DNA of 64,000 nt, from contig QRFJ01001910.1 of the NCBI GenBank assembly GCA_006176705.1, positions 1 to 64,000 on the forward strand, given 5' to 3'. The DNA comes from Cocos nucifera. Taxonomy: Eukaryota > Streptophyta > Magnoliopsida > Arecales > Arecaceae. A program made the translations under genes and the position numbers. The notes beneath the pieces were generated by a model. The model had not been told where the DNA came from. It was given only the letters and a program-made list of their open reading frames with translations, and did no database searches. This document shows, piece by piece, positions 1-12,062 of this stretch; within the stretch, counting starts at the first letter, position 1; each line of letters starts with the position of its first letter.

Positions 1-748
1 AATTAAATCCTAGGATTTCAGGATTTTGGGTTTTGCAGGAAGTAAGTTTTTGTATTTTTGATTAAGGACTGAACACGCAAGCACCCTACACATCAAAGAA
101 CATCCATCGGATGGAGGAGAGGGCCTTGAACCTTCTGTCATTCTTATGACTGGACGGCCAGAGCGAACGCCTTAATCGTAGGAAAACATTAATACTACAA
201 AATAATTTTAGATCTATATCGTATATCACAATTACAAATTTGATCTAATTCATGGCATATTTTGCATACATCTCAATGTATCCGAATCATGCATATTTTA
301 GAATCAAATTATTCTCCATAATCAATCTAAAAAAAAATAGATTTAAATTGATCTTATCAAAATAAACTCTAATCTAGACAACTATATAGAACTATTCTAC
401 AACTTAGTCTAGGACATGCATCAGTCATATCTCAATGATGTTTAAAATTAATAAATTTTATTTGCTATTTTTAGATGTTATTATATCAATTATAATATTA
501 AAAATAAAAATTAAATAGATCTAAATATAATTAATTAAATTAAATTGAAAACATGCAAGACTATTCGTATAGAAACTATCTTTTTGAAACTAGTCATGCC
601 ATATTTTCTAACTTAGATCTAACATTCATTAATTTTTAATTTTTTCTAATTTTAGATTTGATCACATCTCATTGGACATTCTAAAATTTACTTATTTTTA
701 ATTACAATTAAATCCTTAAAATTAGATCTAAATACTTTTAAAACCCTT
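1..748 (-). mobile_element. 5' leader of copia element G (family 1), cut by window edge
   Basis: Read on the minus strand, this AT-rich stretch matches the untranslated leader downstream of the primer-binding site in elements A (34070 on) and B (57763 on). The shared landmarks are the run of short segments rich in AGATCTAA and the block around positions 1-130, which ends in the rc of a CCTAGGATTT phrase. There is no coding frame in it. In A and B this region separates the PBS from gag by about 1.9 kb, so gag of G should lie to the left of the window. Confidence 0.75.
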
Positions 749-1104
749 GCTCTGAATATCAGTTGAAGGAAACAAATCCTGATTTCCGGATCAGTTCGTC
801 AAAATCTGATCGGATCAAGAAATAATTTTTAAAAATTTTTTTCTTTTCATCCTAATTAGATCTAAAATATTTCAGATCTAATCCTTATTATTCTAATAAT
901 AAAAATAAAATCTAAATTAAATCAAATTTAATTTACCTTGATGTAGGATAATCCTATTACCGTTGATGATCCTGTAAAAAGTGGAAGGTTTTGGATCTAG
1001 CCATGCAAGTGCCTAGCCTCTATCGATATCCATTCAGACTGGATCTAGAGATCCTCTTTTTCTTTATCACATCTCCAAAAATTAGATCTGAATCTTATCT
1101 GGAG

Positions 1105-1624
1105 GATCTTCAAAATACCTTTCGAAGATCAAATAATTGTCCTTTGTAGCCAGCGCAACCTTCTAGCTTATCGGCCTTATCTCATTTGGATTGCCACCCA
1201 ACTTGGGATCCAAATTCCTTCTTGGACATGGAGCAGGCAGAGGGAGAAGTAGAACTTAGGATGCGAGGGAGGAGAGGGAAGGAAGCCTGGGGCATGGAGC
1301 TCTTTTCTCAGGATTTTTTTATCCTCCTTTGGGTTGGGTGCAGGAAACTTATTTATTTACTATTGCATGATCTTCAAAATACCTTTCGAAGATCAATAAT
1401 TGTCCTTTGCAGCCGCGCAACCTTCTGCTTTGTCGCCTTTCTCATCATCTGGATTTGCACCAACTTTGGATCCAATTCCTTTTGACATGGAGAGGGAGAG
1501 GGAGAAGTAGAACCTTGGGATGGAGGAGGAGAGGAGGGAAGCCTTAGGGCATTGAGAACTCTTTTCTCAGATTTTTTATCCTTCCTTGAGTCGAGCGTAG
1601 GAACTTATTTATTATACTATGCAT
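1105..1624. repeat. Diverged tandem duplication (about 264 + 256 bp) inside LTR G
   Basis: Two head-to-tail copies, 1105-1368 and 1369-1624, each begin GATCTTCAAAATACCTTTCG and end near TATTTATTA-CTATGCAT. They differ by many substitutions and small indels. The other LTRs of the family (for example 5540-5780, 23700-23950) have this segment once. It covers the LTR promoter-proximal region, so the TATA-like ACTTATTTATT context is present twice. Confidence 0.85.
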
Positions 1625-2077
1625 CGATCCAACTCCCCTTCTGTTCCAACACAATCACAACCCTTTGTGAAATCAATCTAAATATGATTGGTGGGGCAAT
1701 AGAGTCCTTGGATTTCCTCCTTTAGATTGCCTAAGACCAGTCAAACTTGGTTCTTTAGAGAAGTTTCTAATCGGGAATCCAAAAGGGACGAATGGATCCC
1801 TTATCCAACAGGGACTCCTGGGTGCCTCCTGCTGGGAACATGCCAAGGCGTTGGCATGCGTTCCTCCTCCTTGCCAATTTCCTTAGGTAGGGGACAAGGC
1901 CCCCACTAAGCTCTGCAATAGGTGCATGACACATGGTAGGAAGTCCAAGTATCAATGGTCAACATTTGACCAGTTCAAAGATTATAACTTTTCGACAAAA
2001 TCAAAGGACGAGAAATGGCACGGTGACCAAAAAATGGTAGTATTATTTTATAAAATAAGACAATCCTTTTTGACCTG

Positions 2078-2119
<42 letters not shown>

Positions 2120-2127
2120 AAAAAAAA
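2078..2127 (+). repeat. Poly(A) tract inside LTR G
   Basis: Forty consecutive A residues (2078-2117), one G, then nine more A. The matching point in the other family-1 LTRs carries only a short A/T run in a GACTTGGACAA-type sequence. This is most simply a locally expanded mononucleotide tract, not the tail of an inserted retroposed transcript. I see no target-site duplication or 5' gene body attached. Confidence 0.8.
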
Positions 2128-3420
2128 TCAGACTCCAGTCAGACCCAAGTTGAAGGCCTCTAATTGTAGCATAAACTCCTTTGGCCTCAGTAGGACAACT
2201 ATTTATCGATAGTAAAAAGAAGAACGTTAGTTCAATCGAGTGCTAGCCATGATTTTCTTGAACCTAACTTGAATCTCATTCAGATCAATATTAACCGACA
2301 CCAACTGGGATTAGTTCAATTTGATGATCACTAGATTCAAACCCTTATTTGTGTTCACCTCCCCAGTTAGTTCAATTCTGTATGGTAATGGATATGTCAT
2401 GATCTCTATCAATCGACATCATCGAAACCTCTCTTTCGATGGATTTAGAACTCTTCTGATTTGGAACAGCGCCTAAAATGATCGATCATCAAATCATTCT
2501 AATTGCTCTCAAAAATCCACCAGTGAACACCTAGTAGTATATGGTGGCAATCCATCAAAGCTGAATGCAAACTCTCTTGTGTAGCTACTTGTTGATTAAT
2601 TCTTCTTATCTTGAGCCCCGCGTTAAGATTGGGTTTAGGTGTGAACTCGTCAAACCCTAGTCTCTGTCATAGATGTAATTGATTGATTTTAAGTTCGATG
2701 GTGAAAATCTTAAATAGAAACCTCTTTCTATTATTTCAATTTCTGCCATGGCCATGGGCTTCTGGATTGATCTCCATGACATCATAGGCTGCTCCTCTAC
2801 CCACTGAGGTAAGATAGATTCCATCTTGATGCGACTAGTTCTATAATGAACATGCTTATAGCCAACATACACCTCAGGATTTTCGTATGGCTAGGAGATC
2901 GAGTTATAGTAGTTCAAACTATAAACACCCTCCAAGTTGAACTTGCGATGCATCTTCAGGTCAAAGAACCAAACACACTACTGCAGCACGAGCAGTCATT
3001 GACGGAGAAGGTAGACTTCCTAATGACTACTCGAGGTGGCACACTCAGTGCCCTCATTCTCTAAGAGTATCTATAACTCTCGCTCCGATGTCTCCACCAC
3101 TGTAGACTCAAGACTCATTTCTACTAAAGAGAAGTGATTGTACACCAACCTTTTCGGATCAATCACCATCCTCGAGATGATCCTATGGTCTAAAGCCATT
3201 TGTATAGTTAATAATAGATATTCTGTCTTTAAATTTCAACTCTTTGAAAAATATGAATTACATACCATTAACTTAAAGGGATTATCATAAGTTACTAATA
3301 TACATTATGTGATAGAAATAATTATTTTATTGATTTTAGGCTCAAAATTATAATTTATTTGCCCTAGAAGATGTATAACAATGTCCAAGCCAATTCCGCT
3401 TCTAAGCACATATACTAACA

Positions 3421-5190
3421 CATCACTCCCAAAATCTTTGGCGTTGATGTCTCTAACTTTTTCTTATTTTTTTGTGAATAGGTCCCCTCATTATAACTAA
3501 TGGAGGCATTCCATAACAGGTCTGAGTGAAAAGAAGGTGAAACTGGCCACCTGAAAGTCTTTGATTGCATAGCCTATGACATATGGGAGGCAACACGGAT
3601 AGGAGCCAAATTGGATTCAAAATCTCAAAACGATGACCATTCTAGGATATCCACAAGAGTCAAGGGGTGGGTACCTACCTGTAGACTCATAGGCAACAGA
3701 AGTTAGGTATCAGCAGGTGAATATTATCTTTGATGAGGAAAAGCCATCTTTGAGGAGGTCCTTGAATAAGATGGAACAAAAACAAATTAAAGGTGAAAGA
3801 GTAGTACCAGTAGGGAGAATTAGTGGCATGTTAGTTACATCCACTTACAGAAGATTTTTTTTGAGGTGGAGCCTGGAGATTAGAAAAGTATTTGGTCTTC
3901 AGAATGAAAATCAGCATGGAGGGCCGACAGTTGAGATAGATGTGCAGGAGCAGACATAGACATCAGGACAGGAGATGTGCCAGTGGAGAGTGGCTTTGCA
4001 CAAGCCCTGCGTACATTTAGAAGATCGATCAGATATGGCATTGATGAGTTTATCTCCTATTCACTCATCACTGCTAATGGAGTTTTTGAGAATATGCAAG
4101 GCCATGAGAGTGAGATCATAATTCATGGATGCAGGCCATGGAGAGAAGATGGAATCACTTGAGAGAATCAGACATGGCAGCTCGTGGACTTCTAGAGGGT
4201 GCTGCTCTACCTATTGGCTCCAAAGTGGATATTCACAAGAAAGAAGCACCTTCAGAACAAGGTGGAGTCATATTCAAAGCAAGGCTGGTAGCAAAGTGAT
4301 ACTCACAAAGGGAAGGGATTGACTACACAGAAATTTTTTCTCCTATGGTGCGTCATACATCTATTCGAATTTTGCTGTCACTAGTGGCACAACATAACAT
4401 GTAATTGGAACAGATGGACGTGAAGATGACCTTCCTTCATGGGACTTTGGAGGAAACAATCTACATAAAGCAGCCAGATGGTTTCATGGAGATGGGATAG
4501 GAAGAAAATGTGTGTTTACTCAAACAGTCTTTATATGGCTTGAAACAATCCCCTCGTTAGTGGTATCGAAGGTTTGATAGCTTTGTCTTGAGCCTAGGTT
4601 TCAGCAGATGTAAACATGATTATTATGTCTACGTCAAGGATCTAAATGAGGAGGATGCCCTGTACCTATTATTATATGTAGATGATATGCTCATAGCCAG
4701 TAGAAGCATGGATGCTGTGAAAAGATTGAAAAGAGCATTATCATCTAAATTTGAGATGAAAGATTTGGATCCAGCTGGAAAAATCCTTGGAATGAAGATT
4801 TGCAGAGATAGGTGCAAAGGAGTGCTCCATTTGTCATAAGGAAAGTATATCCAGAAGGTTCTAGAGAGATTTGGGATGGAGAAGGCCAAACCTATAGAGA
4901 TGCTATTATTGAGCCATATGTATCTCTCCAAGTTACAGTGCCCCTAGTCAAAAGAGGAGAGAGAGTATATGGAATGAGTTCCTTATGTAAATGTTGTAGG
5001 CATTGTGATATACACTATGGTGTGCTGTAGATTAGATATAGTACATGCTGTGAGTATGGTTAATAGATACATAGCTAACCCTGGGAAGAAGTATTGAAAA
5101 ATATTGAAATGGATATTGAGATATCTGCATGAAACAAGGGATTATGATTTGGTATTTGGTGGATAGCCGGGAGGATTTGGAGAACAATCT
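3421..5190 (+). pseudogene. Copia element H (Tnt1-like): integrase C-terminus and reverse transcriptase, broken
   Basis: The 5' part (about 3620-3760) resembles the copia integrase C-terminal GYPxxxxGG..IIFDE region. From about 4070 there is a reverse transcriptase with SLITANG, QMDVKxxFLHGxLEE, SLYGLKQSPR and the catalytic LYVDDM (4672-4689), then FEMKDLDPAGKILGM. Stop codons, mostly TAG, and frameshifts interrupt it (for example at 4498, 4558 and 4836). The motif wording fits the Tnt1-type copia lineage and differs from the Angela-like elements here. The reading stops at 5190 because element E is inserted; it resumes in frame at 25648 with RNase H. Gag, protease and most of integrase are absent, either lost or left of LTR G. 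Confidence 0.8.
5186..5190. repeat. Target-site duplication of element E, left copy (AATCT)
   Basis: AATCT directly precedes the minus-strand LTR end at 5191 and is repeated exactly at 25643-25647, just outside the other LTR. Confidence 0.9.
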
Positions 5191-7475
5191 TGAAGGAAAA
5201 ATCCTATTTTCTAGATCAGGTTCGTTCAAATCTGATTTGACCAAGAGAAATATTTTAAAATTTTTTTTTCTTAAATCTAAATCAAATTTGATACTTTTTA
5301 AATCTGATTAGATGGATCTAATAAATAAAATAAAAATAAATTAAATCAGATTTAATTTGTACCTTATTGTTGGGTAATCCTATTACCCTATGATGATCCT
5401 ACTGATTTCCTGGGTTCTGGATGCAACCATGCAATCGCTTGATCTCTATCGATATCCACTCAGGTAGGATCTAGAGATCTCCTTCTTTTCAATCTATCCT
5501 CCAAAGATCAGATCTGGATCTGATCTTGAAGGTCTTCAAAATAATTTTTGAAGATCTGATGTCGTCTCTTGCAGCAGTGCTGCCTTCTTCCCTTCTTGTC
5601 ACCTTTCTCTTGCCTAGATTGCACCAAACTAAAGCCCAAAGCCTCTTGGCCGGGGAGAGGAGGGAGAAGATTAGAGGTAGGCATGGAGAAGAGGAGAGAG
5701 GGGCTATGTGGTATGGGCAAGGGAAGAACTCTTGAAACCTAAGCGCAGACAGGGTTTATATAGACCCTGCTGCACCATGCAGTGCCACATCATCCCGGCC
5801 AATTACGTCTCTTCATGTAATCAAATCTAAATTTGATTGGTAGGATGATATCACCTGATCCAATCAGATAAGAGCCCCTCTCAAACATCCTTGGGTGGCA
5901 TCAACACTGATCAAAGTAGAGTCTTAGGCGCCACATAAGTTTATTCCATGAAGCAACCTGGAGTCCCATTTGTTTGGGACTCCAGGCATCATCATCCTTG
6001 GGCGCACACCTCCCTAGGTGTGCACCCCCTTCTTTTCCTCCTTTTAATAGGTGGACAAAGGTCAAATCTCTCTCCTATGGATGCATGACACTGGGCAGAT
6101 GTCTAAGTGTCAAAGGTCAACATTTGACCAAAGTCAAAAGACAAGAATTAGCATGTGACAAAAAATGGCAGGTGTTGTCTCAAATTTATCTCATAAATTA
6201 AGACAATCCTTTTCTGATTTGGACAAGCTCCAGTCAAACCAAGTAAAGGTACCTGAGTGAGCCCAAACACATTTGGCTTAGTCGAAATAACTTTTAATGA
6301 TTGTTGAAGGAGAACATTAGGCTCAATTATGTGCTAGCATGATTTCCTTGAACCTAATTGAATCTTATTCAAATCAATTAAACTGAGTTAATCCAATTGA
6401 TGATATCCAGATCCAAACTCTTGTTTGTATGATCCAATTAGGTTCAGTTCCATATGGTAATGGGATATGTCATGATCTCTATCATCGATATCATCGAAAC
6501 ACCTTTCGATTGATCAGAACTTTTTTGATTCAGACAACTAGTATGATCGATCATCCAAATCATTTTAATTGCTCCCAAAATCCACCAGTGACACCTAGCA
6601 ATATATGGCGGCAATCCATCAGAACTGAGAATGATTCTCTCAATGCAGTTACCTGTGTGATTAAGTTCCTCTATCTTAAGCTCCGATCGGATTAGGGTTA
6701 AGGTGAACACGTCAAACCCTAATATCCATCATATGATTAATCATTCGATTCAAGTCCAATATGAAAACCTTAATAGAAATACTTTCTATTATTTCACTCT
6801 ACCATGGCCATGGGCTTATGGACTTGATTCTCATGATTCTCATGATCATCATAGGGCTACTCCTCATCCACTGAGGTAGATAGATTTCTTATTGGTGCAA
6901 TCCAATTTCTACAATAAACATGTTATAGCCAACATATACCTCAGGATTCCGAATGGCTAGGAGTTCAAGTTATGGTGTAGTCAAACTATAACACCCTCAA
7001 GGTGAACTGCCGATGTACCTCAGATCAAAGAACTAGACATATAACTGCAGCTTCGAGCTAGTCATTGATGAGAAGGTAGACTTCCTAATGACTGCTCGAG
7101 GTGGTCACGCTTAATGCCATCGTTTTCTAACGAGTAGCTATACTCTCACTCCGGTGTCTCTACACCATAGACTCAAGACTCATCTACTATAAAAAAGTGA
7201 TTGTACACCAACTTTCTAGATCAATCACCATCCTTGTGATAATCCTACGATCGAAAGCATTTTATGAGTTAATAACAAAAATTTGTCTTAAATTTTCAAC
7301 TCTTAAAAATATGAACTATCATTACCATTAACTCAAGAGATGTATCACAGACACTAAATACACATTGTGATAGAAAATAATCTATTTTATTATTTATTAT
7401 CAAAATTATAATTTTTTTTAGAAGTGTATAATAAGTGTCAGCCAATTTTGGCTTCTAGGGCACACATATCTAACA
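5191..7475 (-). repeat. 3' LTR of element E
   Basis: Minus-strand LTR of 2285 bp, starting TGTTAG at 7475 and ending CTTCA at 5191. It is adjacent to the RNase H end, with a decayed polypurine tract (rc AAGTGAAAG) at its start, so it is the 3' LTR. It is alignable throughout with 23410-25642 and with the LTRs of A and B. Small open frames inside are conserved only because the LTRs are copies of one another. Confidence 0.92.
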
Positions 7476-7489
7476 AACTTTCACTTGAC

Positions 7490-9531
7490 TTAAAGCCAAT
7501 TGGATACAATTCTAAGTCCCATCTTCTCAATGTGGACTTCGATCTTCTGTTGGTCTAATGGCTTTGTGAGTAGGTCCACCGCATTGTCTGTGGAGTCGAC
7601 TCTCTTGACCTCGATGTAATCTTTCTCGAGATAATCGCGGATGAGGTGGTATCACCGCTCGATGTGCTTGGATTTCTGGTGAGACCTCGGCTCCTTAGCA
7701 AGGGCTATGGTGCCATTGTTGTCGTAGTATAGAGGAATAGCATCTGATGGTATCACTCTTATCTCTACAGCAAACTTTTTATACCAGAATGCCTCCTTCG
7801 CAGCTTCTGATGTAGCGATGTATTCTGCTTCCATGGTGAAATCTGCGATCATTGTCTGCTTGAAACTCTTTCAACTGACAGCACCATCATTACATATAAA
7901 CAGACTCTCAGATGTCAACTTTCGATCATCTACATCGGACATAAAATCCGAGTCTGTATACCCCTGGACTTGGAGTTCTCCATTACCAAAAACCAACAAC
8001 ATATCCTTAGTTCTTCTTAAGTACTTAAGGATACATTTCATAAAAGTCCAGTATTCTTCATCTGGATTCGACTGATATCTACTCGTGACACTCACAGCAT
8101 GAGCTATATCAGGTCATGTACATAACATGATATACATGAGGCTCCCTATTGCTGAAACATAAGGGATCTTGCTCTTGCATTCTATTTCCTCAGGAGTGCT
8201 AGGGCACATCTTCTTAGAGAGATGAATGCCATGTTTGAAGGATACCAAACCCCTCTTGGAGTTTTTCATGCTAAACCTCTTTAGCACTTCCTCTATATAC
8301 ATCTTCTATGAAAGTCCTAGCATCCTATTTGGTTTATCTCTATAGACCTTAATTTCTAAAATAAAGGATGCTTCTCCTAGGTCTTTCATGGAGAATTCTT
8401 TGGATAACCATATTTTAACTATGGTCAATATGGAAATATCATTTCCAATAAGGAGGATATCATCCATGTACAATATGAGGAAGACAATAGCGCTCCTACT
8501 GACCTTTTTGAAGATATATGGTCCCTCCTCATTCTTGATAAAATCAAATAATTTGATCATAACATTAAAATAAGTATTCCAGCTCTGAGATGCTTGCTTA
8601 AGTCCATATATGGACCTTTACAGCTTGCATACTTTTTGATCAGCATCACTGGATGTGAAACCTAGCAGCTGTTCCATATAGATATCTTTCTCAAGGTATC
8701 CATTTAAGAACGCCATTTTCACATCCATTTGCCATATTTTATAATCAAAATAGGATACAATAGCAAGCAATGTGTGGATAGATTTTAGCATAGCTACTGA
8801 CGAAAAGGTATCCTTCGCATTGACTATACCCTTTTGCCATTAATTTAGCTTTGAATGTCTCCATATTTCCATCTACACCAATCTTTCTCTTGTAGATCCA
8901 TTTACACCCATTAGGTACTATACCTTCTGATGGATCTACCAAGGTCCAAACTTGGTTTGAGTGCATCGAATCAATTTCTGACTTCATTCCCTCTAACCAT
9001 TTCTCAGATTCGATATCTGATATCACCTCGTTATAGGTTTTGGAATCATCACCATGAACTCCATTACCTACGAGGAATATTTCTTCTATTTTCTCTGAAA
9101 TAGTACCTAAGTACCTCTTAGGAGGACGAAAAACCCTTTTTGATCTATAAGGTGGAGGTAGTGATTGTATTGGCTCAACCTGATTTGGTTCTATTTGGTC
9201 CTTAGCTCGTTGCTCTTGTAAGACTATCTTCTCAAGCTTGATCTGCTTTCCAATGCCGCCATCTTGAATAAACTATTTTTCAAGAAAGATGTAATGCCGA
9301 CTCATAATCACATTGTGATCTTCTAGAAAGTAGAAATAATATCCTAATGACTCTTTAGGATATCCTATGAATCGAGCTCTAAAGGACCTAAAGTCTAACT
9401 TGTCCGCTTGTTATCTTTTGACATGAGCCAGATAACCCTAAATTCTGAGATGACTCAGACCTGATTTCTTACCATGTCGTATCTCATATGGTGTGGTAGG
9501 AATGATTTTAGAGGGAACCCTATTCAGTAAG
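7490..9531 (-). pseudogene. Element E pol 3' part: RNase H, reverse transcriptase, integrase C-terminus
   Basis: Read right to left: integrase C-terminal GYP and VSRH-type segments (9531-9260), then a TAG at 9273-9275 that elements A and B share. The linker is next, then reverse transcriptase from SDIESEKWLEGMKSEIDSM (about 9020) through CKWIYKRK, FLILYMDDILLIGND (about 8440-8485, catalytic Asp pair kept), FSMKDLGEASFIL and IPYVSAIGSLMYIMLCT. RNase H (8095-7490) has TEAEYIATSEAAKEAFW and HQKSKHIER. Several frameshifts (near 8800, 8300, 8100) and stops break it. Unlike A and B, E keeps the central RNase H segment. The right end at 9531 is the insertion point of element D; the integrase reading continues at 19621. 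Confidence 0.88.
9527..9531. repeat. Target-site duplication of element D, left copy (GTAAG)
   Basis: GTAAG immediately precedes the D LTR at 9532 and is repeated exactly at 19616-19620. Confidence 0.92.
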
Positions 9532-12050
9532 TGAAAGGAATATGCCCTCAAGCCAATTAATTTTTGGGATGCTCTTTGTCTTCCAAACTCATGTAATGAC
9601 ATTTTTAATAAATAAAGATATTTATTTCATCATATGCAGTATCTTATTATTTATTTAAAATTATGATGAATCCTATAAATTAGGGCTATGATTTTAGGAT
9701 TATGATGAGATCATACCAGTGAGACCTAAAATCTTAAAATCCTAATTTAAATATTCCTAGTCGATGGGACATTGAGTTAGGGATCAATGTTTTTTCGGTA
9801 AGACTAGCACATTCTTTATATGCTCGATTGAGAGGGTGATTGATCTCACAATAACTTGTGTATGACACTAATACAAGAATGTGGGTGCTCATTAGAGAAT
9901 GAGTTCACTGAATTGATCCAAATCGAGAATATCTAATGGAGTCTTATCTACATGTCAATAGATGGTTCTCATAGTGGAATTTGTGCATGTAATCCTTTGA
10001 CCTGAAACTACCATAGAATCTTATATATATAAATCCATATTTTGGTTCATACTCATTCATGACTCAGTTATGTACTGGATGATCTGGATATGGTAGATTA
10101 TATATATGAAGATTGTGAGTAGGTTAACATAGAATCGATCACTCCTGGTAAGAGAAAATAGCATCCTACCTGCTTCAAACAAATGATGATTCAGGAAGAC
10201 TTTGATCAAAGCATGATGAAAAATTAGAAATAGTTTCTAATGTTTCATTAAATGAATCATCATCATAAGATTGAAAGAGAAATGAATATGATATTGGGGT
10301 TGACATATTTCCATACCCAGAGTCATATTCAGGATGTAGGGAGATCGAAGGATCTAGTTGCATGGTAATTTTCACTGAAGGATATTTTTGATATTTTCAT
10401 CAAAATTTTACATCTTTCGAAAAGTCATGATACATTGCTAAACATTGATCATGTCTTGTGGGTTTGATCAAAATTAAAATTTTAATTTGATTATTAAATT
10501 AGAAAGTATTCTAAATTAAGTCAAATTGGGTTGGCTAGTTTTGACCTAAATTGATTTGGTTGAGTTCTAAAGATTAGGTCAAATCACACCCAGACTCATT
10601 TAGATGTGGAAACAAGGGTCACACACAAAGAGAGTTGATTAAGGGTCTAATTGGATTAGACCATGTTTGCAACATGAACATGCTAGCACATGTAGCAAAC
10701 CCTAGCACCTGGATTCAAATTGGATTCGAATCGGCTTCCAATTTGGGCTAATTAAGGTTCGATTTCAGCTAAATAGGATTTGGTCCTTGAATTGGATTAA
10801 CCTAGATTGATTGGGCTTCAGTTGGGGCACCACATACCTGAATTCCATGCACCAAAGAGTCTCTCTCTTTGCATGTGGAAAGTCTTTTCATGTGCAAAGA
10901 ATTCTTTGGCGCATGGAATTAGTTGGCGCCTACCTTCTTTGACTTTTTCCATTTGTTATGTCACATAAATTTTTTATAATAGTTGTGGACATCAGATATG
11001 GGGTGCAAGAAGAGTCCTTCTATAGATGAAATACTCCATTATTGTTTTGAGAAGGGACTTTTTTTGTCGCCTAGGAATACCCCTTGCCGCCCAAGAACTC
11101 CATTGCCGCCCTCTCATCCTTGATGCCTCTTGGACCAAGTCAAAGTCTCCTTGGGACATTGACTATTCAAAGATTCATCTCCATGCCTTCTTACTGAATG
11201 GGCATCCCTTTTTAAGAGGCCATTAGATGGCCATCTAATCTGATCCAATGCCCTTGAATTAGGGTGATGCCATATACTGAAATGCATTGCGCAACTCTTC
11301 ATAGAAAAACTTACGTAGAATTAGTCCAAAGAGTCCTTCTGCTTTTAAGGCACCTCTTGGACTAAGTCTACGTAATTTTAAATGGTGCTAAAATTTAGAT
11401 GGGTGTGAGATATGGCTGATGGGGCATGAGATATTGATGAGGGAAAGGTCGTGAGAAATTTAAGATTGGCACCCCTACATACATTATAAATAGGGGTGCG
11501 CACCAAGAGTTTGAAGTGAGTGAAAATTATCTTTCTTTCTTACAAGAGTTTCTTTTTATCCAATTTTCTTTTCTTCCCTTTCTCTTGTCTAGACCTTGTC
11601 CTTATAAGGATAAGAAGTCATCTTAAGACTAAAGAGATTAGGAAGGAAAAATTAAGAAGATAAAAGAAAAAGAAAGATAGATAAGGAGAGGCAAGAAATG
11701 TGACATAAAGGCTAAAGAAGGTCTTACCCTTTTAATTAAAGTTCTTATTATTAGAACTCTAATTATATAAATCAGAGGTACTGGTATCTTGATCAAGTCT
11801 CTGTGTGGATCAACATTGGAGGGTGAACACGTGGGCACTTGGTGGAAATCCTGACGGACTGCTATTGACGATCAGGGTTAATTTAGGGTTTAGCGATAAG
11901 AGGTATGTTCTAATTCTTTCTTTTATGTTACAAATGCATGTTATATGATTTAATTGCTAATGAGGTGGTCCTAGGGTTTGGGTTTGGTTTATATGATTCC
12001 ATGTTTTTGCTTTGAAATTAGTGCTTCCATCCTGTACACCAAACCTATCA
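9532..12050 (+). repeat. 5' LTR of element D
   Basis: 2519 bp, TGAAAG to CCTATCA, followed directly by the primer-binding site. A TATA box (TATAAAT, 11485-11491) precedes the GGGGTGCGCACC sequence and marks the likely U3/R start. The partner LTR is 17106-19615. Confidence 0.93.
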
Positions 12051-12062
12051 TGGTATCAGAGC
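12051..12062 (+). other. Primer-binding site of element D (initiator Met tRNA type)
   Basis: TGGTATCAGAGC directly abuts the 5' LTR end CCTATCA. This is the standard plant copia primer-binding sequence, complementary to the 3' end of initiator methionine tRNA. Confidence 0.92.

Larger units (their letters stand above)
764..3420 (-). repeat. 5' LTR of copia element G (family 1)
   Basis: On the minus strand it starts with TGTTAG at 3420 and ends with TTCA at 764, the same termini as the other family-1 LTRs. A degenerate primer-binding site (rc of 749-761, TGATATTCAGAGC) follows two bases later, which makes this the 5' LTR. At 2657 bp it is about 370 bp longer than its relatives of 2284-2288 bp. 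The excess is largely a tandem duplication at 1105-1624 and an expanded A-tract at 2078-2127. The bases just outside the LTR start are 3421-3425 (CATCA), a candidate target-site duplication whose partner is outside the window. Confidence 0.85.

Noticed and set aside
2078..2127. Poly(A) tail of a LINE, SINE or processed pseudogene
   Set aside because: No target-site duplication, no upstream body and continuous LTR homology on both sides.
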